From Paenibacillus barcinonensis (GTDB lineage Bacteria; Bacillota; Bacilli; Paenibacillales; Paenibacillaceae): 64,000 nucleotides of DNA. Positions 26,680-35,950 of this stretch are shown one piece after another. The notes below the pieces were generated by a model, which worked only from the letters and a program-made list of their open reading frames with translations, was not told the DNA's origin and searched no databases. Numbering within the stretch: position 1 is the stretch's first letter; each line of letters starts with the position of its first letter. The translations under genes were made by a program, and so were the position numbers. Where the stretch lies: positions 62,001 through 126,000 of the forward strand of contig NZ_QJSW01000005.1 in assembly GCF_003217495.1 (NCBI RefSeq), in the 5' to 3' direction.

Positions 26680-27818
26680 GCTTGCTCAGCTCCTTGGGAT
26701 GGGGTCTTTGACGTACGTGTCCGTTTATGAAAAGGGGTCCTGACGACCTCGGCTTTCAGCTTTTTGCCACGAATCTCAATCTCCAGCGGTGTTCCCAGTG
26801 CGGCATGTCTGGCATCAATCAGGGCTAGGCCCAGATTGCGCTTCAAGGTAGGTGATTGAGTGCCTGTTGTAACTTCTCCAATCTGCACGCCATCAGCATA
26901 GATCGGATAATGCGGCCGAGGGATACCCCGTTCCAGTACTTCAATACCAACGAGCTTGCGGTCAGGACCGTCATTTTTTTGCTGCAGCAAAGCCTCGTGT
27001 CCGATAAAAGGTCCGGTGTTCAGCTTCACAAACATGCCGAGACCTGCCTCCAGTGGAGAGATGGTTGGCGACAGCTCCTGGCCATACAAAGGCAGCTTCG
27101 CTTCAAACCGAAGTGTATCGCGAGCGCCAAGTCCAGCTGGAACAAGGCCCAGATCAGCACCTGCTTCCATCAATCCGTTCCATACCAGAGCAGCCTGTTC
27201 TGCTGAAACGTACAGCTCAAAGCCGTCTTCTCCAGTGTATCCGGTGCGCGACAGCAGCAATTTAACCCCGCATACATGCGCATCCTGTACAAAGCGGAAC
27301 GGTTCAATAGAGCCTGTATCGGTGTGTGTACCTGTAACTTTGCTTAGAATTTCGACCGCCAGAGGGCCTTGCAGTGCAAGCAAAGCCGTTTGCTCCGAAG
27401 CATTGGTCAGGATCACACCAGGAGTCAAGTGCTCTTGAAGCCATGCCCAATCCTTGTCGATATTGGAGGCATTCACAACGAGCATGTAGTGCTGCTCTGC
27501 CAATTTGTAAATCAGTAGATCGTCGACCACACCACCATCGGGATAACACATCAGGGTATATTGAGCCTGACCTGGTGCAATTACGGTTACATCATTAGTC
27601 GTCATATGCTGTAAAAAGGCTTCCGCCTGTTCACCCGTTACGGTGAATTCACCCATATGGGATACATCAAACAGCCCGGCACGCTCACGTACCGCTTCAT
27701 GCTCCTTTTGAATACCGCTAAACTGCACCGGCAGCTCCCAGCCGCCAAAATCAATGCAGCGTACGCCTTCATATTGCGAATAGAGGGGGAAGAGCGGTGT
27801 TCTTAACAAATCGGACAT
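26676..27818 (-). CDS. gcvT: Aminomethyltransferase (glycine cleavage T-protein)
   Basis: The product releases ammonia from the aminomethyl-lipoyl arm and transfers the one-carbon unit to tetrahydrofolate. The 380-residue protein has the conserved [21 protein letters not shown] and [12 protein letters not shown]. The last 15 residues ([15 protein letters not shown]) extend past the usual end, apparently because the frame runs on into the gcvPA Shine-Dalgarno. GAGGTG precedes the ATG. Transcription is controlled by the glycine riboswitch upstream. Confidence 0.96.
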   Translation of the reverse strand: MSDLLRTPLFPLYSQYEGVRCIDFGGWELPVQFSGIQKEHEAVRERAGLFDVSHMGEFTVTGEQAEAFLQHMTTNDVTVIAPGQAQYTLMCYPDGGVVDDLLIYKLAEQHYMLVVNASNIDKDWAWLQEHLTPGVILTNASEQTALLALQGPLAVEILSKVTGTHTDTGSIEPFRFVQDAHVCGVKLLLSRTGYTGEDGFELYVSAEQAALVWNGLMEAGADLGLVPAGLGARDTLRFEAKLPLYGQELSPTISPLEAGLGMFVKLNTGPFIGHEALLQQKNDGPDRKLVGIEVLERGIPRPHYPIYADGVQIGEVTTGTQSPTLKRNLGLALIDARHAALGTPLEIEIRGKKLKAEVVRTPFHKRTRTSKTPSQGAEQA

Positions 27819-27954
27819 GTAATCACCTCGTCATAGCCGTTAACGGGCCAAGTTTAGAAACGTCATGTAACCGGCACATCCATACATAAATTAATAAGTC
27901 GTTTATGAAAACACGCTGTCAAGACAGACGATTCGATATCCTGTATTTCATTTT

Positions 27955-28023
27955 GGGGAAAAGAAAAGGACAGGCCAAAGAATCGGCATGCCGTGTAGCA
28001 CGCTGTATTCTTAGGCTCTGTCC
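27955..28023 (-). terminator. Expression platform (terminator) of the glycine riboswitch
   Basis: Minus strand: GGACAG-A-GCC-T-AAGAAT pairs with ATTCTTTGGCCTGTCC and is followed by TTTTCTTTT. The 5' arm (GGGACAGAG) is the 3' strand of the second aptamer's closing helix, so glycine binding should stop the terminator from forming. This is an ON switch. Confidence 0.8.
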
Positions 28024-28240
28024 CTTGTACCTGAGAGTTACCCCGCTGCTAATGCAGACAGGTTTCCCCTTGGGTGATCGTAACGTCCGTTACGGACGAT
28101 TAGATGCTCTCCAGAGTTGCGTCCTGTAAAAGTCCTTTTGCCTGAGAGATTCACCTCCGCTTGTCGGTGGTTTACTCCTTCGGCGCCGCCTTATGTACAT
28201 CCCCATAACGGGTGTCGCGGGCAGTCTCTCCCTTTACATT
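28005..28240 (-). promoter_or_regulatory. Tandem glycine riboswitch
   Basis: Minus strand: two aptamers in series. The first runs from GGGAGAGACTGCCCG through GGCGCCGAAGGAGTAAACC to ATCTCTCAGGCAAAAGGAC. The second runs from ACTCTGGAGAGCA through CACCCAAGGGGAAACC to AACTCTCAGGTACAAGGGAC. These are the conserved segments of the gcvT element, and gcvT lies downstream. Confidence 0.95.
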
Positions 28241-28587
28241 CATCCGCGGTTCATACGTAATGTAATTCAATTCAGTTGCTCCTTTCATTAAAGCGTGAAT
28301 TCGATCATGATGTCAAGAACAATATCATTAAACCTGTATAAAATACGAATGATATATTGTTTTTTTTATTTAATGTTCGTTTATTTTAAATGGATACGTT
28401 TACTATGTTATTATTCTCCAGTATATGTAGAAAGTGCATTGCTTGGTGATAGAGCCAGGGGCATAAATTCAAATAAATTGTCAGCTATCTTGACATTTGC
28501 ATGCGAAATATTTACGCTGTTGTTTGGGGAAAAGGTGAAGGTCAAAGAACGCATGCACTCATTTAATGAAAAGCGAGGCGGATATGA
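28241..28587. other. Divergent gcvT-gcvH intergenic region
   Basis: This AT-rich stretch must contain the minus-strand promoter of the riboswitch-gcvT transcript and the gcvH promoter. A TTGACA lies at 28490-28495, about 90 bases before gcvH, but no good -10 stands at the right distance. There is no second glycine aptamer on the gcvH side. Confidence 0.4.
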
Positions 28588-28977
28588 ATGAGCGAATTGA
28601 GAAGTGATTTCCTGTACAGTGAAGAGCACGAATGGGTTCAAACCGTTGGGGAGGATACCGTACGTATCGGCATTACGGAGTTCGCACAGCATCAGTTGGG
28701 TGACATTGTGTTTGTAGAACTGCCTGACCTGGAAGCAAGTGTAGCTGCGGCAGACAGCATTGGCACGATTGAATCGGTAAAAACCGTGTCGGATCTATTT
28801 TCGCCTGTTAGCGGCACAATTATTGCGGTGAATGAAACGCTGCAGGACTCACCGGAACTGGTGAACAGCTCTCCTTATGAAGATGGCTGGATGATCGAAA
28901 TTCGTGTTGAGGGAGATTTGCAGGCGGCTTTATCTTCACTGCTGAATGCGGACGCTTATCACAAGCATATTGAGTAG
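28588..28977 (+). CDS. gcvH: Glycine cleavage system H-protein
   Basis: This lipoyl carrier shuttles the aminomethyl group between P-, T- and L-proteins. It has 129 residues, with the lipoylated Lys65 in IGTIESVKTVSDLFSP and the typical EEHEWV N-terminus and EDGWMIEI C-terminus. It is transcribed away from gcvT-gcvPA-gcvPB on its own promoter, so H-protein synthesis is not under the same riboswitch. GAGGCGGAT is near the start. A strong terminator follows. Confidence 0.96.
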   Translation: MSELRSDFLYSEEHEWVQTVGEDTVRIGITEFAQHQLGDIVFVELPDLEASVAAADSIGTIESVKTVSDLFSPVSGTIIAVNETLQDSPELVNSSPYEDGWMIEIRVEGDLQAALSSLLNADAYHKHIE

Positions 28978-29058
28978 AAGAGGATCTGCATGATCTGATT
29001 AATTTGTACTTAATGACATATATATTATCACATAAGAAAAAAGAATGATGATCTCTGA

Positions 29059-29093
29059 ACCTGTGTGGGCTGCCAGCCCGCGCAGGTTTTTTT
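29059..29093 (+). terminator. Terminator of gcvH
   Basis: ACCTGTGTGGGCTG pairs with CAGCCCGCGCAGGT and is followed by TTTTTTT. Confidence 0.9.
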
Positions 29094-29419
29094 GATGTCT
29101 TTTCAGGAGACTAAGCAGGGTGTTTGAGCCCCAAAAGGATGACTTCAGGATAAATATGCTGCTCCTGGATCACACTATTATGCTGTTTTATGTGCTGTAT
29201 ATGATCTGGATCATAGCTATGAAATTCCTTGTGTATCAAGGGTTTTATAGAATATGACTACATAAAAACGATTACATAATCTAATGTTGTCATCATTGTT
29301 CATGACGAAAGTACGCTTTCATTTGATTGAACGGGAGAGGTTTCTCGCTTAGGATTACAGCAGGGATGGATGACACCCCTTTCACAATTATTATGACTTG
29401 ATTCAAGGAGGATAAACGA
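29094..29419. other. mtlA upstream region with two palindromes
   Basis: This 326-base control region precedes the mannitol operon. It contains the perfect palindrome TATGATC-TG-GATCATA (29200-29215) and a cre-like inverted repeat CGAAAG-TACG-CTTTCA (29306-29321, three mismatches to the cre consensus on the minus strand). MtlR activator sites are expected here from Bacillus, but I cannot define their boundaries. No ORF looks real. Confidence 0.4.
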
Positions 29420-30862
29420 ATGAGTAATTTGGACCAAACGTCCAATTCCAAGGGTGGATTACGTGTCGGTGTGCAACGCTTTGGACGATTCCTGAGCGGT
29501 ATGGTTATGCCTAATATGGGTGCGTTTATTGCTTGGGGATTAATCACTGCCATGTTTATTAAAACAGGCTGGTTCCCGAATGAAACGTTATCACAACTCG
29601 TTGATCCGATGATTAAATATTTGCTGCCGCTGCTGATCGGTTATACCGGGGGCACGATGGTGCATGGAACGCGGGGCGGGGTCGTCGGGGCAATCATGAC
29701 AATTGGTGTCATTGTAGGCAGTGATATTCCGATGTTCCTTGGAGCCATGATTGCGGGGCCATTCGGAGCTTGGGTGATCAAAAAGTTTGATAAATCGGTC
29801 GAGGGTAAAATCAGAGCTGGTTTTGAAATGCTGGTCAACAATTTCTCTGCCGGAATCATCGGCGGTATTCTGGGCATCATTGCTTTATTAGGTATCGGAC
29901 CTGCTGTAGAGGCCATCAGCAAGGTGCTTTCTGCAGGGGTGCAGGGTTTGATGAACCTGGGATTGCTTCCACTGGTCAATCTGATCATTGAGCCAGGTAA
30001 AGTGTTATTCCTGAACAATGCGATTAACCACGGCATTTTGACACCGATTGCTACGGAACAAGCGAGAGAGCTGGGTAAATCCGTGCTTTATATGCTGGAG
30101 TCTAATCCGGGACCGGGGCTAGGGATTTTGCTTGCATATTGCTTCTTTGGACGGGGGACAGCGAGATCATCTGCACCGGGTGCGGTTATTATCCACTTCT
30201 TCGGTGGTATTCACGAGATTTATTTCCCGTACATCCTGATGAGACCGATTCTGATTCTTGCAGCTATTGCAGGAGGCATAGCGGGCACATTGACGTTTGT
30301 GTTGACTGGAGCAGGTCTGGTATCTGCGCCATCACCGGGTAGTATCATTGCCTACTTCCTGCTGACACCAAAAGGTGGATATATTCCAATGCTCGCAGGG
30401 GTTATCGTCGCAGCAGTTGTTTCCTTCCTGATCGCCTCTTTGCTGCTCAAAACGGGTAAACAGAAGGATGAGGATGAGGATCTGGAATCGGCCTCCAGCC
30501 GAATGAAGGACATGAAGCGTCAAGGTAATACCGCAAATGCAGCCATTACAGCAGATGTCGGCACTGCCGCTGCTACCAAAGCAAAGGCAGATGTGAAGAA
30601 GATTGTATTCTCCTGTGATGCGGGTATGGGGTCAAGTGCCATGGGAGCTTCAATTCTTCGTAAGAAGATGAAAGCCGACGGCATTGATGTTGCCGTAACA
30701 AACACGGCGATTAGTGAGATTCCGCAGGATGCTGACGTTGTAATTACGCAAAAAACATTAACGGATCGAGCACGTACAGTTGCACCGAACGCAGAGCATA
30801 TATCCATTGACAACTTCCTAAAAAGCCCGGAATACGATGCGCTTGTTGAACGTTTGAAGTAA
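29420..30862 (+). CDS. mtlA: PTS mannitol-specific enzyme IICB
   Basis: This is the mannitol transporter/phosphotransferase of the cytoplasmic membrane. It has 480 residues, with IIC (about 15-350; HFFGGIHEIYFPYILMRP is the family signature), an acidic linker (about 350-390) and IIB with the phosphorylated Cys399 in FSCDAGMGSSAMGAS. There is no fused IIA domain; that is encoded separately by mtlF two genes on, as in other Bacillales. AAGGAGG precedes the ATG. Confidence 0.96.
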   Translation: MSNLDQTSNSKGGLRVGVQRFGRFLSGMVMPNMGAFIAWGLITAMFIKTGWFPNETLSQLVDPMIKYLLPLLIGYTGGTMVHGTRGGVVGAIMTIGVIVGSDIPMFLGAMIAGPFGAWVIKKFDKSVEGKIRAGFEMLVNNFSAGIIGGILGIIALLGIGPAVEAISKVLSAGVQGLMNLGLLPLVNLIIEPGKVLFLNNAINHGILTPIATEQARELGKSVLYMLESNPGPGLGILLAYCFFGRGTARSSAPGAVIIHFFGGIHEIYFPYILMRPILILAAIAGGIAGTLTFVLTGAGLVSAPSPGSIIAYFLLTPKGGYIPMLAGVIVAAVVSFLIASLLLKTGKQKDEDEDLESASSRMKDMKRQGNTANAAITADVGTAAATKAKADVKKIVFSCDAGMGSSAMGASILRKKMKADGIDVAVTNTAISEIPQDADVVITQKTLTDRARTVAPNAEHISIDNFLKSPEYDALVERLK

Positions 30863-30927
30863 GCGGTGAACCGCTGCGATACAGCTTTAAACCTGGCAGC
30901 CGTTTTCCAAGAGCCGGAGGCTGAGAT

Positions 30928-33033
30928 ATGAGTATTACGAAAAGACAACGTGAAATTGTGGAGTTCCTGCTGGAGCATCCTCATGAAGTCACGGCTGGCG
31001 AGATCGCCGTTGAAGTAAAAGTAAGTGCCCGTACTGTGCATCGTGAGCTGCTGATGATTGAACAGTGGCTGGAGCCGCTCGGTATGCGATTGGAAAAAAA
31101 ATCAGGGACCGGAATTCGGATTTATTCCGGTTCAGACGACCTTAGTACATTACGCCAGAAGCTGGAGGGTAATGAATATGTAGAGTTTACGCCGGAAGAG
31201 CGTAAGCTCTTCATGCTTTGCATCCTGCTGGATGAAGCGGAGCCGGTCAAACTACTTGCTCTCGCTTCCGATCTGAAGGTGACGGTATCCACGGTCACCA
31301 CGGATCTGGATGATCTGGAATCCCGCATTCGTCAGGCCGGGCTGAAGCTGGTCCGAAGGCGAGGATACGGGGTTAAAATCACCGGCAGTGAGGCGATTCA
31401 CCGTAGAGCGATTGCTGCGCTGGCGTTGGAAATGCTGGATGAGTCTGATCTTTTTGGCAGACAGCCGGAGCAAGGCGGTTCGCTTGTGAATCAAAAGCTG
31501 CTTGGCATGATCGGACATAGTGATGTGCTTACGATTGAAAATGCATTATGGCAACCGGATATTGAATGGCTCGAAAAAATTCCTGAACGGCAGTATATGA
31601 AGCTGCTTATTCAATTATCAGTAGCAGTTGTTCGTATACGCAGAGGTTTTCATATTGAACGTCCGCGATCCGGGACAGGATCGGCTGCCACGGCGGGAAA
31701 AGTGACAGAGCCGCATGAAACACGAGTGCCCGTATTCATGGCCTCTCGTCTATGCAGCGTATTATCCTCACAGCTTGGCATGAGCTTCTCCGAGGAGGAG
31801 CAGCACTATTTTCATCAATTGCTAATGGAGACAGAGCAGCAGCTGCTTTCTTCCAGTCTGCTCCCGATTGATGATCTGATTCTGATGGATCGGGTGCACT
31901 CGCTTACGGATCAGATGCAGAAAAGAGCAGGGTATGCCTTTCATGAGGATCGCTTGCTTCGGGAAGGTCTGATTGCTCATATGATTCCTGTGATGGAACG
32001 TCTTGAAGCACATCAGGTCATTCGCAATCCGCTGCTACAACAGATTCGCAAGGATTATGACATCCTTTTTGAACAGGTTAAAGCATCGGTGTTACAAGCG
32101 TGGCAGGGGACAGAGGTTCCAGATGAGGAGATCGGTTTTTTAGTCATGCATTTTGGTGCGTCCATTGAGCGGCTGCGAGCACTAAAGCAGGACATTCGCG
32201 CAATTGTGGTATGTAACAGCGGCATTGGCTCGTCCCGTATGCTATCCAGTCGGCTGTCCAAGGAGTTTCCGGAAATTCAGATTATAGACAGCGTGTCCTG
32301 GTACGAGGCCGCCCGAGTTCCGACGGAAGAATATGATCTTGTCTTATCTACCGTCGATCTGCCGATGGAGGAAGGTCAGTATTACAAAGTCAGCCCGCTG
32401 TTAACGGCAGACGAGAGTGAACGGCTTCGACATTTTATCAAAACGACAACGTTACAGCGGCAGCATCGTAAACCTCGCGAGACGGGGGATGAGGCTCCGA
32501 ATCGTTATTCCGACCCGGATGCGATGGAGACAACATTGCTTGAAATCGTGCGAGTCATCGGCAAATTTCAGGTGCATGCACTGGATAATGCACATCTTGA
32601 TTTTGCACATAGTGTGCTTGCCATGTGCAAAATCGTACATCGTGCAGGTGTGTTGAAAGACCCGGGAGAGGTCGCAAGACTGCTGGAGGTACGTGAGTCG
32701 ATGGGAAGTCAGAAGATTCCCGGCACCAGGCTGGCGCTGTTCCATACACGGAGTGAAAGCATCTATAGGCCATCCATCAATCTGTTCCAGCTTGAGGAAC
32801 CGTTGCTCCAGACGATGGATGATCCTGAAGGAGTCAGTCATGTGTTACTGATGCTGGGTCCAAAAGAATTGTCCAAGGAAAGTCTGGAGGTACTCAGCGA
32901 GATTAGTGCACTGCTGCTACAGGAAGAGATGATTGCGCTGCTGGGTAAAGGCAACAGAGATGAAATTATTCATTATCTGTCCCGGGAGCTGGTTGGATTT
33001 TATCGCAGTAAAAATGAAATTGGAGGACATTAA
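30928..33033 (+). CDS. mtlR: Mannitol operon transcriptional activator MtlR
   Basis: This is a PRD-containing DNA-binding activator of 701 residues. It has an N-terminal HTH (RQREIVEFLLEHPHEVTAGE and VSARTVHREL), a second HTH-like region (about 85-130), two PRDs (about 190-410, HIERPRS and FLVMHFGASIERLRAL), a IIB(Gat)-like domain with Cys in VVCNSGIGSSRM (about 430) and a IIA(Mtl)-like C-terminal domain (about 550-695). In Bacillus and Geobacillus it is controlled by PTS phosphorylation at the PRD and IIB-like sites. It lies inside the operon between mtlA and mtlF. Confidence 0.93.
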   Translation: MSITKRQREIVEFLLEHPHEVTAGEIAVEVKVSARTVHRELLMIEQWLEPLGMRLEKKSGTGIRIYSGSDDLSTLRQKLEGNEYVEFTPEERKLFMLCILLDEAEPVKLLALASDLKVTVSTVTTDLDDLESRIRQAGLKLVRRRGYGVKITGSEAIHRRAIAALALEMLDESDLFGRQPEQGGSLVNQKLLGMIGHSDVLTIENALWQPDIEWLEKIPERQYMKLLIQLSVAVVRIRRGFHIERPRSGTGSAATAGKVTEPHETRVPVFMASRLCSVLSSQLGMSFSEEEQHYFHQLLMETEQQLLSSSLLPIDDLILMDRVHSLTDQMQKRAGYAFHEDRLLREGLIAHMIPVMERLEAHQVIRNPLLQQIRKDYDILFEQVKASVLQAWQGTEVPDEEIGFLVMHFGASIERLRALKQDIRAIVVCNSGIGSSRMLSSRLSKEFPEIQIIDSVSWYEAARVPTEEYDLVLSTVDLPMEEGQYYKVSPLLTADESERLRHFIKTTTLQRQHRKPRETGDEAPNRYSDPDAMETTLLEIVRVIGKFQVHALDNAHLDFAHSVLAMCKIVHRAGVLKDPGEVARLLEVRESMGSQKIPGTRLALFHTRSESIYRPSINLFQLEEPLLQTMDDPEGVSHVLLMLGPKELSKESLEVLSEISALLLQEEMIALLGKGNRDEIIHYLSRELVGFYRSKNEIGGH

Positions 33034-33034
33034 C

Positions 33035-33469
33035 ATGAGTATGTTAACAACAGACAAAGTCATCATGAACGCAACGGCTCAGGATAAATATGAGGCTATT
33101 CGTATGGCAGGACAGATTTTGAAAGATGCAGGGCATATTACGGCGGATTATATTGACAAAATGCTGGAGCGGGAAGAGATCGTATCCACGTATGTCGGCA
33201 ACGGACTTGCCATTCCGCATGGTACGAAAGAGTCCAAAGCCTCGATCCTGTCTACAGGAATTTCGGTTATTCAGTTCCCGCAGGGAGTTGATTTTGGGGA
33301 CGAACAAGCATATATGGTCATCGGTATCGCGGCACAGGGCGGGGAGCATATGGAGATTTTGACCAGCATTGCGGTTATCTGCGCGGAGGAAGAGAACATG
33401 GAAGCGCTGCGTCATGCAAAAACAGCAGAGGAAGTTATCACCATTCTCGAAAGTGAAATGGAGCTATGA
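33035..33469 (+). CDS. mtlF: PTS mannitol-specific enzyme IIA
   Basis: The product passes phosphate from HPr to the MtlA IIB domain. It has 144 residues, with active His62 in GNGLAIPHGTKES and the EEIVSTYVG approach. The start at 33035 lies one base after the mtlR stop, with TTGGAGGA inside mtlR. Its stop overlaps the mtlD start (ATGA). Confidence 0.95.
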   Translation: MSMLTTDKVIMNATAQDKYEAIRMAGQILKDAGHITADYIDKMLEREEIVSTYVGNGLAIPHGTKESKASILSTGISVIQFPQGVDFGDEQAYMVIGIAAQGGEHMEILTSIAVICAEEENMEALRHAKTAEEVITILESEMEL

Positions 33470-34611
33470 AGGCTCTCCACTTTGGCGCAGGTAACATTGG
33501 ACGTGGATTTATCGGCTTGATTCTGTCTCGTGCCGGATATAAGGTGACGTTCTCGGATGTGAATCAGGAGCTAGTCCATGCGCTGCTAGAGCGCGGTGAG
33601 TACACCGTTGAGCTCGCTAATGAGAGTAAAGAGCAGGAGACGGTGACTGGGGTAACAGCCATTGACGGTCGCGATCTGCAGAAGGTTGCAGAGGCTGTGG
33701 CTGAAACAGATCTGGTGACAACCGCAGTTGGTGTGGGGGTGCTGAAGCATATTGCGGCCGGTATTGCGAAAGGTCTGGAGTACAGAAGACATGTCGGTAC
33801 TGTGCAAAAGCCGCTGCATATTATCGCTTGTGAAAATGCGATTGGTGGAAGCACCCAGCTGAAAGAGCATGTATATGCTTTGCTGGATGAGCAGGCACAA
33901 GCTTACGCTGATCAATATGTATATTTTCCCGATTCGGCGGTAGACCGGATTGTACCTATTCAGAATCATGCAGACCCGCTGCATGTTCAGGTGGAACCCT
34001 TTTACGAATGGGTGGTGGATCGCTCCCGGATGGCGCCGGCCTTCAAACCGATGGAGGGTGTCGTTTATGTAGATGATCTGGAGCCGTACATTGAGCGCAA
34101 ATTGTTTACTGTCAATACCGGGCATTGTATTGCCGCATACATTGGTTATGTGCACGGATATGACACCATTCAGAAGGCCATTGCCGACGAAAAAGTGAAA
34201 TCCGTCGTATACGGGGCTTTACAGGAAACGGGTGGGGTACTGGTAAAGCGCTTTGGCTTTAACCGGGAAGATCATATGCAGTATATTGTAAAAATATTGG
34301 GCCGGTTCGTTAACCCTTATCTCACCGATGAGGTAACCCGTGTGGGACGTTCGCCTCTGCGCAAGCTATCCCCGAATGATCGTCTTGTTCGCCCGGCGCT
34401 GCTCGCACATGCAGAAGGCATGCCTGTAACTCATCTGGCTATGGGTATAGCAGCGGCCTGCAAGTTCGATGTCTCCGATGACCCGGAAGTGGTCGAACTG
34501 CAAAGCCTAATTCGCGAGAAGGGCGTGGCATCTGCCTTGTCGCATTATACCGCTATGGAGCAGGGCCATCCGGTACTGGCAGAAGCGGTGAAGCAGTACC
34601 ATCAGATGTAG
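33466..34611 (+). CDS. mtlD: Mannitol-1-phosphate 5-dehydrogenase
   Basis: The product oxidises mannitol 1-phosphate to fructose 6-phosphate with NAD+, completing mannitol entry into glycolysis. The 381-residue polyol dehydrogenase has the N-terminal nucleotide loop HFGAGNIGRGFIG, the VDRIVP segment and the KLFTVNTGHCIAAYIGY region holding the catalytic Lys and His. It overlaps mtlF by four bases. It is the last gene of the operon, before a strong terminator. Confidence 0.97.
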   Translation: MKALHFGAGNIGRGFIGLILSRAGYKVTFSDVNQELVHALLERGEYTVELANESKEQETVTGVTAIDGRDLQKVAEAVAETDLVTTAVGVGVLKHIAAGIAKGLEYRRHVGTVQKPLHIIACENAIGGSTQLKEHVYALLDEQAQAYADQYVYFPDSAVDRIVPIQNHADPLHVQVEPFYEWVVDRSRMAPAFKPMEGVVYVDDLEPYIERKLFTVNTGHCIAAYIGYVHGYDTIQKAIADEKVKSVVYGALQETGGVLVKRFGFNREDHMQYIVKILGRFVNPYLTDEVTRVGRSPLRKLSPNDRLVRPALLAHAEGMPVTHLAMGIAAACKFDVSDDPEVVELQSLIREKGVASALSHYTAMEQGHPVLAEAVKQYHQM

Positions 34612-34688
34612 TTTAATGCATTCATAATCTATTTATACAGAATTATAGATGTAATAATAAGAAGAAGCTATCTTACATGATTCATCAT

Positions 34689-34769
34689 AAAAAAACAAAG
34701 AAACCCTCCTCTGAAATGGCTGATGCATGAAGTGCACACCATTGCTGCAGGAGTGGTTTCTTTGTTTTT
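34689..34769. terminator. Long bidirectional terminator after mtlD
   Basis: AAAAACAAAGAAACC ... GGTTTCTTTGTTTTT has an inner stem CTCCT/AGGAG. The symmetric A/T ends would stop transcription from mtlD (+) and from the CWC-protein gene (-). Confidence 0.8.
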
Positions 34770-34897
34770 GAAAAGGCGGCCGGATTGCAGCACGCTTCGT
34801 TAATTACATCATACGGAGCAATCTACAAGTTAGACTTGGTATGTTACCCGCGATTCTGTTACCTCTACCACCTAATTTATCTGCTGCTGGCCTCCGG

Positions 34898-35140
34898 CTA
34901 TACCTGTTCACGTACGTAGCTGTCCAAGCAGCGTTGACAGATGCAGGATTTCAAGCGGTGCTCAGCCGGGATGCGCTCAAGCACACCTTCAGGGAATGAG
35001 GCATGGTTGCACCAGCATTCCGAATGTGGCTTGCCCGCAGCGTAGGTACAGCCGTTGCTTTCTCCGCAAAGTGGACATACAACCCCGTTGTCCGTATTTG
35101 TTTTAGCTTGATGCATATGAGTAATGTCTTGTTTGTCCAA
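34898..35140 (-). CDS. Small cysteine-rich CWC-type protein
   Basis: This small protein of 80 residues has a probable metal-binding Cys pattern: CPLCGESNGCTYAAG, then ECWCNHASFPEG, then CICQRCLDSY. This CxxC ... CWC ... CxxC layout matches the bacterial Cys-rich CWC family, whose function is unknown. I place the start at a TTG (35140), ten bases after GGGGGG; a longer open frame upstream and an internal ATG in MHQAK are alternatives with poorer sites. It stands alone, downstream of what looks like a degraded gene. Confidence 0.65.
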   Translation of the reverse strand: MDKQDITHMHQAKTNTDNGVVCPLCGESNGCTYAAGKPHSECWCNHASFPEGVLERIPAEHRLKSCICQRCLDSYVREQV

Positions 35141-35272
35141 TATGCTGTATCCCCCCTTGTTCTTCAAACCCACCAATGCAATCCGCTATTGATCTGCCTA
35201 TGCATACCAACATTCACTTTGACAGCGCTAATCTTCTTCATACCAGTATACCAAATATTGTTGCCGTACAGG

Positions 35273-35586
35273 TTATGTGGATATAAATGTGGGAGGGAGG
35301 CTGATTGCTGTCCTCATTCCCACGGTACAACTCGTCAGCAACGATATGCAGCTGCGAGCATTTCTTCTGAATTTTTTCAGCTTGCGTCCCCGGATCATGA
35401 CCCCAATCTGTCCTCGATTGTCCTCTTCTTCACACACGATGCCTGCTTGATCCAGGTACGAAAGAGCACAGTCTGCAGCATGTTTTTGAACATGCGGAAG
35501 CCCAGACTGGTCAGGGTGTGTTCGTTTGAACTTTTGATATCTGTGGTGAAGTTCTGGTTTTAATGCTGGTTTTGGTCAGGATTCAT
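35273..35586 (-). pseudogene. Possible gene remnant with a frameshift after the start
   Basis: Minus strand: a strong Shine-Dalgarno (AAAGGAGCGG, 35594-35603) and an ATG at 35586 open a frame that stops after eight codons (NPDQNQH). A different frame is then open for 100 codons (35575 to the stop at 35273), with protein-like content such as HHRYQKFKRT, QKHAADCALSYLDQ and GQIGVMIRGRKLKKF, but it has no early start codon. This looks like a gene whose start was separated from its body by an indel. I do not recognise the family, and an ordinary chance ORF is not excluded. Confidence 0.25.
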
Positions 35587-35635
35587 GCTTGAACCGCTCC
35601 TTTAATGTTTTTAGAAAAATATTCCTCATGGAAAA

Positions 35636-35676
35636 CACAAAAAGGGCGGAGAATGAACAAACGTCATTCTCCGCCC
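35636..35676 (-). terminator. Second minus-strand terminator of the 35.9-kb leader RNA
   Basis: Minus strand: a perfect 13-bp stem GGGCGGAGAATGA / TCATTCTCCGCCC followed by TTTTTGTGTTTT. Confidence 0.8.
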
Positions 35677-35716
35677 GAAACGTATGGGAAAGCAGGGCCC
35701 ATGACAGGTCTAATCC

Positions 35717-35743
35717 AAAAAATCCGCGCTGAACACAGCGCGG
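35717..35743 (-). terminator. First minus-strand terminator of the 35.9-kb leader RNA
   Basis: Minus strand: CCGCGCTG-TGTT-CAGCGCGG followed by ATTTTTT. Confidence 0.8.
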
Positions 35744-35945
35744 AAATAGACCCGGACACAGGCAATCCCGGAGGCGATGTTTGATTTCCGCTGTTCTTAA
35801 CTAAGTACAGGGTTCTGGCGCATCATGAAATCCACGTATGCCAAGGGGCACAAGCGTCATGAAGGGCCAAACTCCTGAATATGAAGCTTGATTAGTTAAG
35901 AGCGCTCACCGACATCAAAATCTCTCCTTCAACCTGAGGAATATA
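35744..35945 (-). ncRNA. Candidate regulatory leader or small RNA with two short ORFs
   Basis: On the minus strand a plausible promoter (35951-35980) is followed by two tiny ORFs with Shine-Dalgarno sites: SVSALN after the start Met (35892-35915, AAGGAGAG upstream) and an 18-residue one (35801-35860, AGGAG upstream). The first ends in CTTAACTAA, and the second stops inside the complementary TTAGTTAAG (35796-35804). Both stop codons therefore lie in the two arms of a possible long-range stem. Two terminators follow, with no intact gene directly behind. It matches no riboswitch I know. Confidence 0.4.
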
Positions 35946-35950
35946 CCTGT

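Noticed and set aside
35003..35563. Long plus-strand open frame of about 186 codons
   Set aside because: No ribosome binding site, unnatural composition, and it covers the minus-strand Cys-rich gene and gene remnant; it is a shadow of minus-strand sequence.
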